A DNA stretch of 5,064 bases from Clostridia bacterium (GCA_017620875.1 JAGAUH010000100.1:1-5064), one strand, 5' to 3'. Counted from the first letter of the stretch, positions 1 through 4,987 are shown. Program-made: numbers and translations. Notes: generated by a model from the letters alone, not told the origin.

Positions 1-163
1 CTATTCCGGTGTTTTTAACCACTTTAGAAAATTTTGGCCAACTAACTTTTTTTAGTTCTGACCACATTCCTTTTAGTTTAGAGCCAATGCCTTTAAAGAA
101 ATTTACAAATCCATTAGATTTTTTTTCAGTCTTTTTAGATTTGGTAGAATTTTGCTCGCTCAT
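1..163 (-). CDS. secE: Preprotein translocase subunit SecE (partial, 3' end beyond the left edge)
   Basis: SecE is the small subunit that clamps the SecY channel in the plasma membrane. The visible 54 codons give a Lys/Ser-rich hydrophilic N-terminus (MSEQNSTKSKKTEKK), then VNFFKGIGSKLKGMWSELKK followed by VSWPKFSKVVKNTGI. The W-x-E-L-K-K-V-x-W-P motif is the amphipathic signature of SecE just before its membrane helix; that helix lies past the window edge. The ATG at 161-163 is preceded by an AAGAGGT Shine-Dalgarno site (169-175), placed entirely in the 14-nt gap after the rpmG stop, so the two genes are co-transcribed. The order rpmG-secE is the usual Bacillota arrangement upstream of nusG and rplK/rplA, which are not visible here. 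Confidence 0.95.
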   Translation of the reverse strand, partial: MSEQNSTKSKKTEKKSNGFVNFFKGIGSKLKGMWSELKKVSWPKFSKVVKNTGI

Positions 164-177
164 TTTTTACCTCTTAA

Positions 178-339
178 TTACTTTGTTTCCTTGTGTGCAG
201 TATGCTTTTTGCAGAAAGGACAATATTTGTTTAACTCTAATCTTTCTGAAGTATTTTTCTTGTTTTTATAACCATCGTAGTTTCTTTGTTTGCATTCTTC
301 ACATGCAAGTGTAATTCTTGTTCTTACTCCCTTTGCCAT
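178..339 (-). CDS. rpmG: 50S ribosomal protein L33
   Basis: This 53-residue protein is ribosomal protein L33 of the large subunit. It starts [20 protein letters not shown] and ends [14 protein letters not shown]. Two CxxC pairs (Cys13/Cys16 and Cys40/Cys43) form the zinc-ribbon knuckles of the Zn-binding L33 type, so this is the version requiring zinc rather than the Cys-less paralogue. Length and the basic N-terminus fit the family (about 49-55 residues). An AGGAAGG Shine-Dalgarno site at 348-354 stands 8 nt before the ATG. secE follows after 14 nt. Its promoter is at 387-415. A reading frame on the opposite strand over 9-314 is only a shadow of rpmG and secE. Confidence 0.97.
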   Translation of the reverse strand: MAKGVRTRITLACEECKQRNYDGYKNKKNTSERLELNKYCPFCKKHTAHKETK

Positions 340-386
340 AACGTTTTCCTTCCTAAAAAATTAACACCCCATTAGAGTGCTATAAT

Positions 387-415
387 ATTTTACCTTCTTT
401 TAGTATTTTTGTCAA
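387..415 (-). promoter_or_regulatory. Sigma-A promoter of rpmG-secE
   Basis: On the minus strand TTGACA (410-415) is separated by 17 nt from TAAAAT (387-392). The expected start near 380 gives a leader of about 40 nt before the rpmG ATG. The first leader bases, CACTC-TAATG-GGGTG, can fold into a 5-bp hairpin just before the Shine-Dalgarno site; this may be incidental. Confidence 0.8.
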
Positions 416-494
416 CAATTTTTACCACTTTTAGCGTGATAATTTTGATTTTTGTTGGTTTTATTTTTAAATTGTGTTTTATTAAAAAAGTTTC

Positions 495-508
495 CACAAC
501 TTGTTGTG
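495..508. repeat. Short palindrome CACAAC-TT-GTTGTG
   Basis: Two perfect 6-bp inverted arms around TT sit in the 256-bp gap between the acyltransferase stop and rpmG, next to a TATATATAATA stretch. It has the shape of a dimeric-repressor operator, but it lies about 80 bp upstream of the rpmG -35 and no factor can be named. I see no gene in this gap. A weak AT-only stem followed by T-runs (about 537-565 read on the minus strand) is the only candidate terminator for the acyltransferase. Confidence 0.35.
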
Positions 509-595
509 TTATATATAATAAGGAATATAACTTTTAAAAAACAAAAACGAATTTATTTAAAATTTTAGCACGTAATAAGTTTCTTTTAAAAACGA

Positions 596-1699
596 TTACC
601 CCCCCCCCATTTTTTCGATAGTATTAGGTTTTTTTATCTTTTTAAACAAGTTACTTATTTTTGCGCAAGCTATTTTTATCGTCGTTATTACACTCCAAAA
701 CAAACCTTGCCTAATTAAATCTATAAAAGCACAAGCAATAAACACTACTAGCGTAAACTCTAAAATTTTAAAGGTTGCAAACCTACTATTATAATACTCT
801 TGCACTTTAAATATTTTAGAATATAAAACGCTCCTTATAAAATTGTTATCGTGTATTAAGTATACCCCAAACGTTGCAGACGCTATTTTAGTGATAAACT
901 TGTTTAAACTATCGCAATTTATTTTTATATCTTTAAATAGCATAAAGGTTAGCACGGACACAAAAACTATTTCTACGTCGGCATAGCCAAACCTATAAAA
1001 ATCTTCTTCCTTCTTTAAATATATTACACAGGCTATAACGGCGATAAATAAAATATATCCCCACCATTTTAGTTTTATATTTGCCCTTTTTATATACGCG
1101 CCGATAATATATGCGCAAACAAACCAAGTTAAACTATATCCACGCGTAAACTCTAAAATACCGCCTAGCATACCTTTTATAGAAATTAGATAAAGCACCA
1201 CTACTATACCTATAACTAAGTATAAGTGTTGTTTTGCCGTTATATTGTTTAGCATTGCAGAAATAAACGGCGAAACTAATATTAATAAAAAATACGCAGA
1301 GAAAAACCAATATTCTTTATACGCAACGGGATAAAAAATTTGCTCTAATTTTAATTTATCAAACTTTACTTGCTTGGTCGATAAAAATATAAGGTAAATT
1401 ATTAAAGAATAAAAAAAGACTTGTATCCATAATACTATTGTCTTTTTTAAAACGTTGCCTTTGTTGTTTAAAGAAAAATAACCCGTTATAAAAACGAATA
1501 AATTTATAGAAATAGGAAAAATATTGCTTATTAACTTTGCAATTAGTTGCTGTTTATTTTGCGACGTTATATGCGACAAAAAACCACCGTGATAGCAAAA
1601 ATGGTGAAATATTATAAGTAGCATAGCAACTATTCTTAAAAGTTCTATACCAACTTCTCTTTGTTTAGATTTTTTTGCAATACCAACAAAAGTAGCCAT
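596..1699 (-). CDS. Membrane acyltransferase, Acyl_transf_3 family (probable surface-glycan O-acetyltransferase)
   Basis: This 367-residue, very hydrophobic protein with about ten predicted membrane helices matches the integral-membrane acyltransferase-3 type (OafA/WecH/IcaC-like). Members move acetyl or other acyl groups onto polysaccharides, peptidoglycan or lipids at the cell surface. Signature regions are helix 1, GIELLRIVAMLLIIFHHF (residues 17-34), with the family's conserved Arg22 and His32/His33; FVFITGYFSL (68-77); KEYWFFSAYFLLILVSPF (128-145); and FGVYLIHDNNF (277-287), typical of the last third of the family. Start: ATG at 1697-1699 with a strong AAGGAGGT site (1704-1711) 4-5 nt upstream. 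The C-terminus is Lys-rich and ends MGGG, encoded by a run of ten G. The acceptor substrate cannot be told from sequence. No clear promoter is visible; a terminator-like stem lies just upstream at 1736-1768. No other glycan genes are seen nearby. Confidence 0.85.
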   Translation of the reverse strand: MATFVGIAKKSKQREVGIELLRIVAMLLIIFHHFCYHGGFLSHITSQNKQQLIAKLISNIFPISINLFVFITGYFSLNNKGNVLKKTIVLWIQVFFYSLIIYLIFLSTKQVKFDKLKLEQIFYPVAYKEYWFFSAYFLLILVSPFISAMLNNITAKQHLYLVIGIVVVLYLISIKGMLGGILEFTRGYSLTWFVCAYIIGAYIKRANIKLKWWGYILFIAVIACVIYLKKEEDFYRFGYADVEIVFVSVLTFMLFKDIKINCDSLNKFITKIASATFGVYLIHDNNFIRSVLYSKIFKVQEYYNSRFATFKILEFTLVVFIACAFIDLIRQGLFWSVITTIKIACAKISNLFKKIKKPNTIEKMGGG

Positions 1700-1735
1700 T
1701 TTTACCTCCTTAAATTTTTTATCGGATATAAATTT

Positions 1736-1768
1736 AAAAAGACACCAGATTAAAAATCTAATGTCTTT
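1736..1768 (-). terminator. Terminator-like hairpin upstream of the acyltransferase (possible attenuator)
   Basis: AAAGACA (1738-1744) pairs with TGTCTTT (1762-1768). After a CC/AA internal loop, AGATT (1747-1751) pairs with AATCT (1755-1759) around an AAA loop. Read on the minus strand the stem runs into TTTTTAAATTTAT, so it could end transcripts arriving from the acidic-protein gene. On the plus strand a T-rich stretch (1769-1785) also follows, so it may work both ways, although no plus-strand gene needs it. It sits about 25 nt before the Shine-Dalgarno site of the acyltransferase, so it could attenuate that gene if transcription starts further upstream. Confidence 0.6.
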
Positions 1769-1988
1769 ATTTGTTATTTTTTTTTAATAAAAAAGTTTTA
1801 CAAAAACTATTAAGGTTTTTAGCAACCCTAAACAGAAAACGGATTAAACTTTCTAGAAACTAATAGGGCTCCCGAAAAAGTTTTGTGTAACAAAAGTTTT
1901 TTGGGATAAGGAAAAGCCGACTTTTAGGTCTTGTAATTTCACTTTGTTAAATTACTGACTTTTAGTCGTGCTTTGACGCACTAGGCTC

Positions 1989-2044
1989 GCAAAAATTTTA
2001 GGATACAATAGACCTTTTGGTCATTGTAGTCTAGAATTTTTTGC
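1989..2044. repeat. Long imperfect inverted repeat
   Basis: The outer arms GCAAAAATTTTAG (1989-2001) and CTAGAATTTTTTGC (2031-2044) pair over 13 bp with one bulged T and one G-T. The inner arms TACAAT-A-GACC (2004-2014) and GGTC-ATTGTA (2019-2028) pair over 10 bp with one bulge, around a TTTT loop. About 23 pairs in a 56-nt hairpin is far above chance. Confidence 0.7.
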
Positions 2045-2072
2045 AGTTAACGCAGTAATGCGTAGCAAAAAA
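2037..2072. repeat. Alternative hairpin sharing an arm with the long inverted repeat
   Basis: TTTTTTGC (2037-2044) can instead pair with GCAAAAAA (2065-2072), with an inner stem ACGCA/TGCGT (2050-2063) closed by a GTAA loop. As TTTTTTGC is also the outer arm of the 1989-2044 stem, the two folds exclude each other. The element begins 8 nt past the stop codon of the acidic-protein gene. Confidence 0.6.
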
Positions 2073-2082
2073 CGCTTTAAAA

Positions 2083-3027
2083 TTATTCTTCGTCGTCTTC
2101 TTGCACTTCTATTATAATATCATCCGTATCGCCAAGTTCTAGGTGTCTTTCGATAAGTTCTAGAGAGTTTACAGGTTGGAACTTAGGATTTTCTACAAGT
2201 CCGTGTTTCTCTGCACATTGGTCAATAAGTTCTTTTGCGTATTTTAATCCCCTATCAGACTTAATTCTCATTTGACAAGGAACGTCTTCGTAAGTTTTTG
2301 TTTTACGCTTATCTACGCAGTGATATTTAGGATCGGCTTCTGAAATGTCCATATTTAAGTTAAGTTTTAAAGTTTTACCTGCAACGGATAATTTAACAAA
2401 TTGGAATCTTCCCATGTTAATACTATCGTACTTTTTACTAATTCTCCAAGTCAACTTTTTAAATCTTAACGCGTAGTTTTTAAGTTCGTCGTATCTACGT
2501 TGGATATCTTCGTCCGCAATGTTCATTTTTTCTGCAAAAGTAGGTTGATATACAGGCTCTTTAGAAACTTCTTCTACAGGCTCATCTACAACTTCTTCTA
2601 CAGGTTCTTCTACTACGTCTGGGATATCGGCAACAATTTCCTCAGCAGATTCTTCTTCTACAGGTTCTTCCGCAGTTTCTTCTACAACTTCTTCTTCGGT
2701 TGTTTCTTCTACAATTTCTTCTGCAGGTTCTTCTGCAGGTTCTTCGGTAGGTTCTTCGGTAGGTTCTTCTTCTACAACTTCTTCTTCAGTTGTTTCTTCG
2801 GTAGATTCTTCCGCTACTTCTTCTTCCGCAGTTTCTTCTACAGGTTCTTCTACTACTTCTTCTACAGGCTCTTTTTCTGGCTCAACGGGTGCTGGTGCAG
2901 GTGCAGGAGCAGGTGCTAGCACTGGGGGAGCAAGAGCAAGTTCTTCGTTTACGATATTTTCTTCGTCAACGGTTGCAATAATAGATTTTTCTGCCGTACG
3001 GTTACTCTTATGTTTTAAAACTGACAT
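2083..3027 (-). CDS. Acidic Glu/Pro/Val-repeat protein with uncharacterised C-terminal domain
   Basis: The protein has 314 residues from the chosen start and its function is unknown. Parts: a basic N-terminus MSVLKHKSNRTAEKS; a Pro/Ala linker (LAPPVLAPAPAPAPAPVEP, about residues 32-50); a long disordered acidic stretch of EEPVEE/EEPTEE/EETTEEEVVEE units (about 49-158); then a globular mixed-charge domain (about 163-278) beginning QPTFAEKMNIADEDIQRRYD and including KYDSINMGRFQFVKLSVAGK, and a short acidic tail ending EDDEE. From memory, similar domains (YxELKNY, GRxxxxKLxxxGKTLxLxL, YxDVP, KSxRxLKYAKELI) recur in acidic Bacillota proteins of unknown role, but I cannot check this. There is no signal peptide or membrane helix, so it is probably cytoplasmic. 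Start: GGAGG (3033-3037) lies 5 nt before ATG 3025-3027. The frame stays open to a TTG at 3093, but that TTG is part of the -35 box of the promoter, so the longer version is rejected. Confidence 0.8.
   Translation of the reverse strand: MSVLKHKSNRTAEKSIIATVDEENIVNEELALAPPVLAPAPAPAPAPVEPEKEPVEEVVEEPVEETAEEEVAEESTEETTEEEVVEEEPTEEPTEEPAEEPAEEIVEETTEEEVVEETAEEPVEEESAEEIVADIPDVVEEPVEEVVDEPVEEVSKEPVYQPTFAEKMNIADEDIQRRYDELKNYALRFKKLTWRISKKYDSINMGRFQFVKLSVAGKTLKLNLNMDISEADPKYHCVDKRKTKTYEDVPCQMRIKSDRGLKYAKELIDQCAEKHGLVENPKFQPVNSLELIERHLELGDTDDIIIEVQEDDEE
2554..2883 (-). repeat. Degenerate in-frame repeat encoding Glu-rich units
   Basis: The coding strand is almost all GAA codons with interspersed CCT/CCA, GTA, ACA and GCA, giving short units of 9-18 nt such as GAAGAACCTGTAGAAGAA. 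One block, EETTEEEVVEE, occurs twice, suggesting expansion by local duplication. The plus-strand reading frame at 2500-2919, rich in Phe and Arg, is a by-product of this repeat. Confidence 0.75.
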
Positions 3028-3064
3028 AAAGACCTCCACTAAGGATAAATTTACACTTATACCT

Positions 3065-3093
3065 ATTATATAATATTTGCAAAGATTTTTCAA
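3065..3093 (-). promoter_or_regulatory. Sigma-A promoter of the acidic-protein gene
   Basis: On the minus strand TTGAAA (3088-3093) stands 17 nt upstream of TATAAT (3065-3070). The start point near 3058 gives a leader of about 30 nt with the GGAGG site. It overlaps the upstream part of the longer reading frame, fixing the translation start at 3027. Confidence 0.88.
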
Positions 3094-3114
3094 TAGAATT
3101 ATAATATTTTTTTT

Positions 3115-3152
3115 AAAAAAGTTTGCCTATACGCCCAAAAACGCACTTTTTT
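3115..3152. promoter_or_regulatory. Inverted repeat between divergent promoters
   Basis: AAAAAAGT (3115-3122) and ACTTTTTT (3145-3152) are perfect 8-bp arms around a 22-nt loop that is more GC-rich than its surroundings. It lies between the two divergent promoters, upstream of both -35 boxes, so it may be a shared regulatory site or A/T-tract curvature. Evidence is weak. Confidence 0.3.
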
Positions 3153-3175
3153 GCCTTTTTATAGCGCCGTTTTAA

Positions 3176-3204
3176 TTGACAAAAAAATTTAATAGGCTTA
3201 TAAT
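3176..3204 (+). promoter_or_regulatory. Perfect-consensus sigma-A promoter of the antiporter gene
   Basis: TTGACA (3176-3181), a 17-nt spacer and TATAAT (3199-3204) match the vegetative consensus exactly. The expected start near 3211 leaves a leader of only about 32 nt, too short for a riboswitch, ending in a GGGGG site (3234-3238) 4 nt before the ATG. Confidence 0.92.
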
Positions 3205-3242
3205 TCTTATTTAGTTAGTAAAAATAATAGTTTGGGGGTTTT

Positions 3243-4490
3243 ATGGAAGTATATTCGATATTGTTACCGCTTGGTTTAATATTGGTATTTTCTAAAATAC
3301 TAGTCATACTTTGTAAAAAAGTTTCTTTGCCGGGTGTCGTTGGTATGTTGCTATCGGGTTTAATATTGCTTGCAATAAGTTATATACCAAAGCAACCTAT
3401 TATTAACGATACGAGTAAAAACGCAATAAAGTTTTGCGCGGAAATTGGCGTAATACTAATTATGTTTTCGGCGGGGCTAGGCACAAACCTAAAACAAATA
3501 AAAGCCGTGGGGAAACCTACTATATTTATTACTTTAGCGGGTATTTTATTGCCTATGGGATTAGGTTTTTTAGTGGCAGTTTTATTTAACGGGGGCTTTG
3601 GCGCTTTTAAAGAAAATTTATACGGCAACCTTTTTTACGGAACTATTCTTACCGCAACTAGCGTTTCTATTACCGTTGCAACGCTAAAAGAACTTGGTGT
3701 TTTAGGTAGTAAAGCCGGCACTACTATAGTTTCTAGCGCGATACTAGACGATATTTTAGGCGTTGTTATTTTATCTTTTATACTTTCTATTAGCGGAAAG
3801 AGCGAATCTTCTAGCGATAACCCACTAATCGTTTTACTTTTAACTATTATTTATTTTGGCGTTGTAATTATTTTAAAATTAGTTGTAGGAAAACTATTTA
3901 AATATTTAGATAAAAAATATCCACACCACCGCAGAATACCTATTTTTAGCATTGGTTTTTGCTTTATATTTGCTTGGATAAGTCAAGAATTTTTTGGTAT
4001 AGCCGATATAACGGGTGCGTTTGCAGCAGGACTAATACTATCGGATAACTTTGATAAAGAATACATAGACAGAAAAGCCGAAACACTTGGTTATATGTTT
4101 TTTACACCGGTATTTTTTGCAAACGTTGGTTTAAGTTTAACCTTCTCTGCAATTAAACCAAGTTTTATATTGTTTGGTACTCTATTTATTTTTGTAGGAA
4201 TTTTAGGAAAATTGCTTGGTTGCGGACTTACTGCAAAGGCTTGCAAATATTCGTTTAAAGATAGTTTAAGGGTTGGCGTTGGTATGATGGCAAGGGCAGA
4301 AGTTGCTTTAGTATGCGCTCAAACAGGTATTAATGCAGGTTTAATTAGTCCAAATATAACACCGTTTTTACTAATACTTATTATAATTACAAGTTTTGCT
4401 ACCCCACTTATTATTAAAGGAAGTTATAAAGGCGAACTAACGGATAAAATGCTAGAAGATAGTAAACCGATAGAAATTGCCCAACAATAA
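3243..4490 (+). CDS. Monovalent cation:proton antiporter, CPA2 family (NapA/KefB-like membrane domain)
   Basis: This 415-residue integral-membrane protein of about 12-13 helices exchanges Na+ or K+ for H+ across the plasma membrane, serving pH and ion homeostasis. Family marks: LPGVVGMLLSGLIL (residues 29-42); EIGVILIMFSAGLGTNLKQI (67-86); the unwound-helix motif TATSVSITVATLKELG (137-152); SSAILDDILGVVILS (164-178) with the Asp169-Asp170 pair that in NapA/NhaA-type exchangers binds ion and protons and usually implies electrogenic exchange; DITGAFAAGLILS (255-267); FFTPVFFANVGLSL (286-299); Lys323 in GILGKLLGCGL, likely the helix-10 lysine of NapA-like proteins; and GVGMMARAEVALV (345-357). 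It ends shortly after the last helix, so it lacks the TrkA-N/RCK domain of KefB/KefC. It is transcribed alone from its own consensus promoter and ends in a strong terminator. Ion preference cannot be read from sequence. Confidence 0.92.
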   Translation: MEVYSILLPLGLILVFSKILVILCKKVSLPGVVGMLLSGLILLAISYIPKQPIINDTSKNAIKFCAEIGVILIMFSAGLGTNLKQIKAVGKPTIFITLAGILLPMGLGFLVAVLFNGGFGAFKENLYGNLFYGTILTATSVSITVATLKELGVLGSKAGTTIVSSAILDDILGVVILSFILSISGKSESSSDNPLIVLLLTIIYFGVVIILKLVVGKLFKYLDKKYPHHRRIPIFSIGFCFIFAWISQEFFGIADITGAFAAGLILSDNFDKEYIDRKAETLGYMFFTPVFFANVGLSLTFSAIKPSFILFGTLFIFVGILGKLLGCGLTAKACKYSFKDSLRVGVGMMARAEVALVCAQTGINAGLISPNITPFLLILIIITSFATPLIIKGSYKGELTDKMLEDSKPIEIAQQ

Positions 4491-4492
4491 AC

Positions 4493-4532
4493 TTGATAAA
4501 TATTTTGTTTATAGTTTATTAAAATTTATCAA
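4493..4532 (+). other. Post-stop hairpin in the antiporter 3' UTR
   Basis: TTGATAAAT (4493-4501) and ATTTATCAA (4524-4532) are perfect 9-bp arms, with further TTTT/AAAA pairing possible inside, starting 3 nt after the stop codon. It has no T-tract directly following, so it is more likely mRNA end protection or an accessory stem than the terminator itself. Confidence 0.45.
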
Positions 4533-4540
4533 TAAAAATT

Positions 4541-4568
4541 AAAATCCCCTATATGTAGGGGATTTTTT
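4541..4568 (+). terminator. Intrinsic terminator of the antiporter gene
   Basis: AAAATCCCCTA (4541-4551) pairs perfectly with TAGGGGATTTT (4556-4566) around a TATG loop and runs into six T. On the other strand T-rich sequence also follows, so it may stop readthrough from the minus-strand RNA genes too. Confidence 0.93.
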
Positions 4569-4593
4569 AATGCTCAAAACTAAAACTAATAAT

Positions 4594-4781
4594 AAATAAA
4601 AGCCCCTTAATAAAGGGCTTTTAACTTTTAGATTATGCTTTTCTTTCGGTTAAACAACCTATTCGGGACTTGGACGAGCATTAACCGTTCTTTTGCATCT
4701 TCGTGTAACACTTCCCCGACCAAACCTTACACATCAACAATGGAACATAAATCCTGTCTATGTCCGCAAGGTTTCCCTTGC
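4594..4781 (-). ncRNA. Structured non-coding RNA of unrecognised family (downstream of the pair)
   Basis: A promoter (4788-4816) and a terminator (4598-4622) on the minus strand delimit an RNA of about 188 nt with no credible coding frame. From 5' to 3': GCAAGG-GAAA-CCTTGC, a perfect stem with a GNRA loop right at the predicted +1 (4766-4781); GGACATA/TATGTTCC (4742-4765, one bulge); GTGTAA/TTACAC (4703-4732, 18-nt loop); ATGC/GCAT (4695-4698 with 4635-4638) enclosing CGGTTAA/TTAACCG (4647-4687, 27-nt loop), with purine-only A/G internal-loop strands on both sides. The two large loops carry complementary TCGGGGA (4713-4719) and TCCCGA (4663-4668), allowing a kissing contact. It shows no 6S-type closing stem and no SRP or tmRNA signature that I recognise. 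It shares promoter and 5' hairpin with the RNA upstream of it. Confidence 0.72.
4598..4622 (-). terminator. Intrinsic terminator of the downstream ncRNA
   Basis: AAAAGCCC/GGGCTTTT with TT/AA above a single bulged base closes on an AATA loop. Read on the minus strand the stem ends in TTTTATTTATT. Together with the terminator at 4541-4568 it separates the convergent antiporter and ncRNA units. Confidence 0.85.
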
Positions 4782-4787
4782 TTATAT

Positions 4788-4816
4788 AGTATATGTTATT
4801 TTTTAATAAAAGTCAA
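4788..4816 (-). promoter_or_regulatory. Promoter of the downstream ncRNA
   Basis: On the minus strand TTGACT (4811-4816), a 17-nt spacer and TATACT (4788-4793). The predicted start is at about 4781, on the first base of the GCAAGG hairpin. GCAAGG also occurs 2 nt upstream of the -35 (4819-4824). Confidence 0.87.
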
Positions 4817-4827
4817 TACCTTGCGAC

Positions 4828-4868
4828 AAAAAAACTAAAAACACTCTACCGTTTTGGGTAGAGTGTTT
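4828..4868 (-). terminator. Intrinsic terminator of the repeat-containing ncRNA
   Basis: A perfect 12-bp stem, AAACACTCTACC (4839-4850) with GGTAGAGTGTTT (4857-4868), has a 6-nt loop and is followed on the minus strand by TTAGTTTTTTT. It ends just before the -35 region of the next RNA gene, so the two RNAs are separate transcription units. Confidence 0.93.
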
Positions 4869-4877
4869 CAGATATTT

Positions 4878-4969
4878 TTACTCGACCTTATTTTAGTTGC
4901 ATATCGAGTAGCAACGATAACAATTACTCGACCTTATTTTAGTTGCATATCGAGTAGCAACGATAACAA
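4878..4969 (-). repeat. Two perfect 46-bp tandem direct repeats
   Basis: Bases 4878-4923 and 4924-4969 are identical over all 46 positions and abut with no spacer. The absence of spacers rules out a CRISPR array. Complete identity suggests recent duplication or active homogenisation. Confidence 0.97.
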
Positions 4970-4987
4970 AGTTTCCCTTGCATATAT

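Larger units (their letters stand above)
1791..2075. repeat. Gene-free cluster of back-to-back hairpins
   Basis: No reading frame of note lies here, but most bases fall in inverted repeats. In order: AGTTTT/AAAACT (1794-1808); CCCTA (1826-1830) with distant TAGGG (1863-1867) around the palindrome TTTCTAGAAA; a stem at 1871-1905 with 14 pairs, one G-T pair and one mismatch around TGTAA; GACTTTTAGGTC (1919-1930); GTAATTT/AAATTAC (1933-1955); GACTTTTAGTC (1957-1967); GTGC/GCAC (1968-1981); then the long stems at 1989-2072. The small hairpin GAC-YTTTTR-GTC recurs three times (1919, 1957, 2011). This looks like the 3' untranslated region of the acidic-protein gene, a palindromic interspersed element, or a structured RNA. 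No strand is firmly favoured, though the 1871-1905 stem pairs slightly better as plus-strand RNA. Confidence 0.6.
4828..4981 (-). ncRNA. Non-coding RNA with two tandem 46-nt pseudoknot-capable repeats (type III antitoxin-like?)
   Basis: A TTGACT/TATACT promoter (4988-5016) and a strong terminator bound an RNA of about 154 nt with no plausible open frame. The 5' end forms CAAGG-GAAA-CTTTG (4967-4980). Two perfect 46-nt copies follow. Within each copy (minus strand) GTTGC pairs with GCAAC and TACTCGA pairs with TCGAGTA, in the interleaved order a-b-a'-b' of an H-type pseudoknot. The first linker is 0 nt, so one pair must open for the pseudoknot to fit; the second linker is TAT and the third is 10 nt. 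Known type III toxin-antitoxin RNAs (ToxI, CptI, TenpI) are tandem repeats of roughly this size folding as pseudoknots between a promoter and a terminator. No toxin gene follows here, so the assignment is only a hypothesis; the gene itself is well supported. Confidence 0.75.

Noticed and set aside
9..314. 101-codon open frame on the plus strand
   Set aside because: It is antisense to secE and rpmG, both certain from their motifs, and the translated protein is a Phe/Leu-rich shadow.
488..499. DnaA box (TTTCCACAA)
   Set aside because: Single site with a mismatch to TTWTNCACA and no cluster, so no origin is supported.
1791..2082. Insertion sequence remnant
   Set aside because: No transposase fragment, no matching terminal repeats at the edges and no target duplication seen; left as a hairpin cluster.
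2500..2919. 139-codon plus-strand frame rich in Phe, Arg and Tyr
   Set aside because: It is a by-product of GAA-repeat codons read on the opposite strand (TTC runs); no ribosome site or promoter.
3380..3628. 82-codon minus-strand frame
   Set aside because: It lies wholly inside the antiporter gene, whose frame carries all family motifs.
4684..4737. 17-codon minus-strand frame starting ATGTGTAAG inside the downstream RNA
   Set aside because: No ribosome site at proper distance, and the segment lies in predicted stems; not enough to call a small protein.
4635..4838. 67-codon plus-strand frame
   Set aside because: It crosses an RNA gene, its promoter and part of a terminator on the other strand; no Shine-Dalgarno site and no recognisable protein.
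4878..4969. CRISPR array
   Set aside because: Two repeats abut without any spacer, and there are no cas genes.
4594..4981. tracrRNA, 6S, SRP or retron RNA
   Set aside because: No Cas9 or reverse transcriptase nearby, no 5'-3' closing stem as in 6S, and no SRP Alu/S-domain signature seen.
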